NCBI GenBank assembly: GCA_001917135.1
Contig: MNTT01000013.1
Span: forward strand, 276,676 to 290,430
DNA length: 13,755 nucleotides
Source: Acetobacter sp. 46_36
GTDB taxonomy: Bacteria; Pseudomonadota; Alphaproteobacteria; RF32; CAG-239
Direction: 5' to 3'
Both the position numbers and the translations under genes were made by a program. Shown piece after piece: positions 13,628 to 13,755 of the stretch (positions are counted from its first letter, which is position 1; every line of letters begins with the position of its first letter). The notes below the pieces were generated by a model that had not been told where the DNA came from, made no database searches, and saw nothing but the letters and a program-made list of their open reading frames with translations.

Positions 13628-13755
13628 GGACGGACGGGGGCAGCGTGCAGCAGGACGGACGGGGCAGCGTGCAGCAGGACGGACGGGGCAGCGTGCAGCG
13701 GGACGGACGGGGCAGCGTGCAGCGGGACGGACGGGGCAGCGTGCAGCGGGACGGA
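13628..13755. repeat. 24-bp tandem repeat running off the right edge
   Basis: Five full copies and a partial sixth of a unit that begins GGACGGACGGGGCAGCGTGC lie at 13628-13652 (25 bp, one extra G), 13653-13676, 13677-13700, 13701-13724, 13725-13748 and 13749 onward. Copies differ only in the last base (A or G) and the extra G of the first. The array is open in all frames on both strands and a 24-bp unit keeps frame, so a repeat protein beyond the edge cannot be excluded. The 25-bp first copy breaks the frame at the left end. The near-identity of copies suggests recent expansion. Confidence 0.93.

Overview
The window reads as chromosomal DNA from an anaerobic or fermentative Gram-negative bacterium. 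A full-length pyruvate:ferredoxin oxidoreductase points to anaerobic metabolism. Signal-peptide proteins, surface-polysaccharide enzymes and a tRNA-Pro with an encoded CCA are all compatible with an uncultured, perhaps gut-associated, proteobacterium. An alphaproteobacterium is my best guess, but nothing here proves it. No rRNA, CRISPR array, integrase, transposase or phage gene was seen.

Left part (1-4455). The last 28 codons of a plus-strand gene converge on nifJ (minus strand, ends at 340). Two back-to-back hairpin terminators separate them. nifJ has its own Shine-Dalgarno, appears monocistronic, and is preceded by an unusually long gene-free stretch (about 570 bp).

Middle (4456-9400). 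A minus-strand gene fuses a GT2 glycosyltransferase to a polysaccharide pyruvyl transferase domain. A 114-bp MITE-like element with perfect 22-bp terminal inverted repeats and a 6-bp flanking duplication lies just upstream of its start codon. Divergent from it is a secreted ankyrin-repeat protein with an unrecognised 400-residue N-terminal region. Four copies of a short direct repeat lie in its leader. Its terminator and that of a minus-strand tRNA-Pro(UGG) face each other.

Right part (9400-13755). A GT32-type sugar transferase and a PIG-L-type (HxDDE) sugar deacetylase lie in the same orientation, separated by a degenerate tandem array with a period of about 24-25 bp. A strong bidirectional terminator separates them from a minus-strand 442-residue protein made of short beta-strand repeats. 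A 62-residue, two-helix membrane protein follows on the minus strand. The window ends inside a near-perfect 24-bp tandem repeat that continues past the edge.

Taken together, three genes (GT2-pyruvyl transferase, GT32 and PIG-L deacetylase) fit building and decorating a surface glycan. nifJ belongs to central anaerobic energy metabolism. The ankyrin and beta-repeat proteins have no assignable role. The intergenic gaps are notable for G-rich, repeat-prone DNA. I found no complete, clearly new multi-gene system. The most unusual items are the MITE-like element, the repeat arrays and the uncharacterised repeat proteins.
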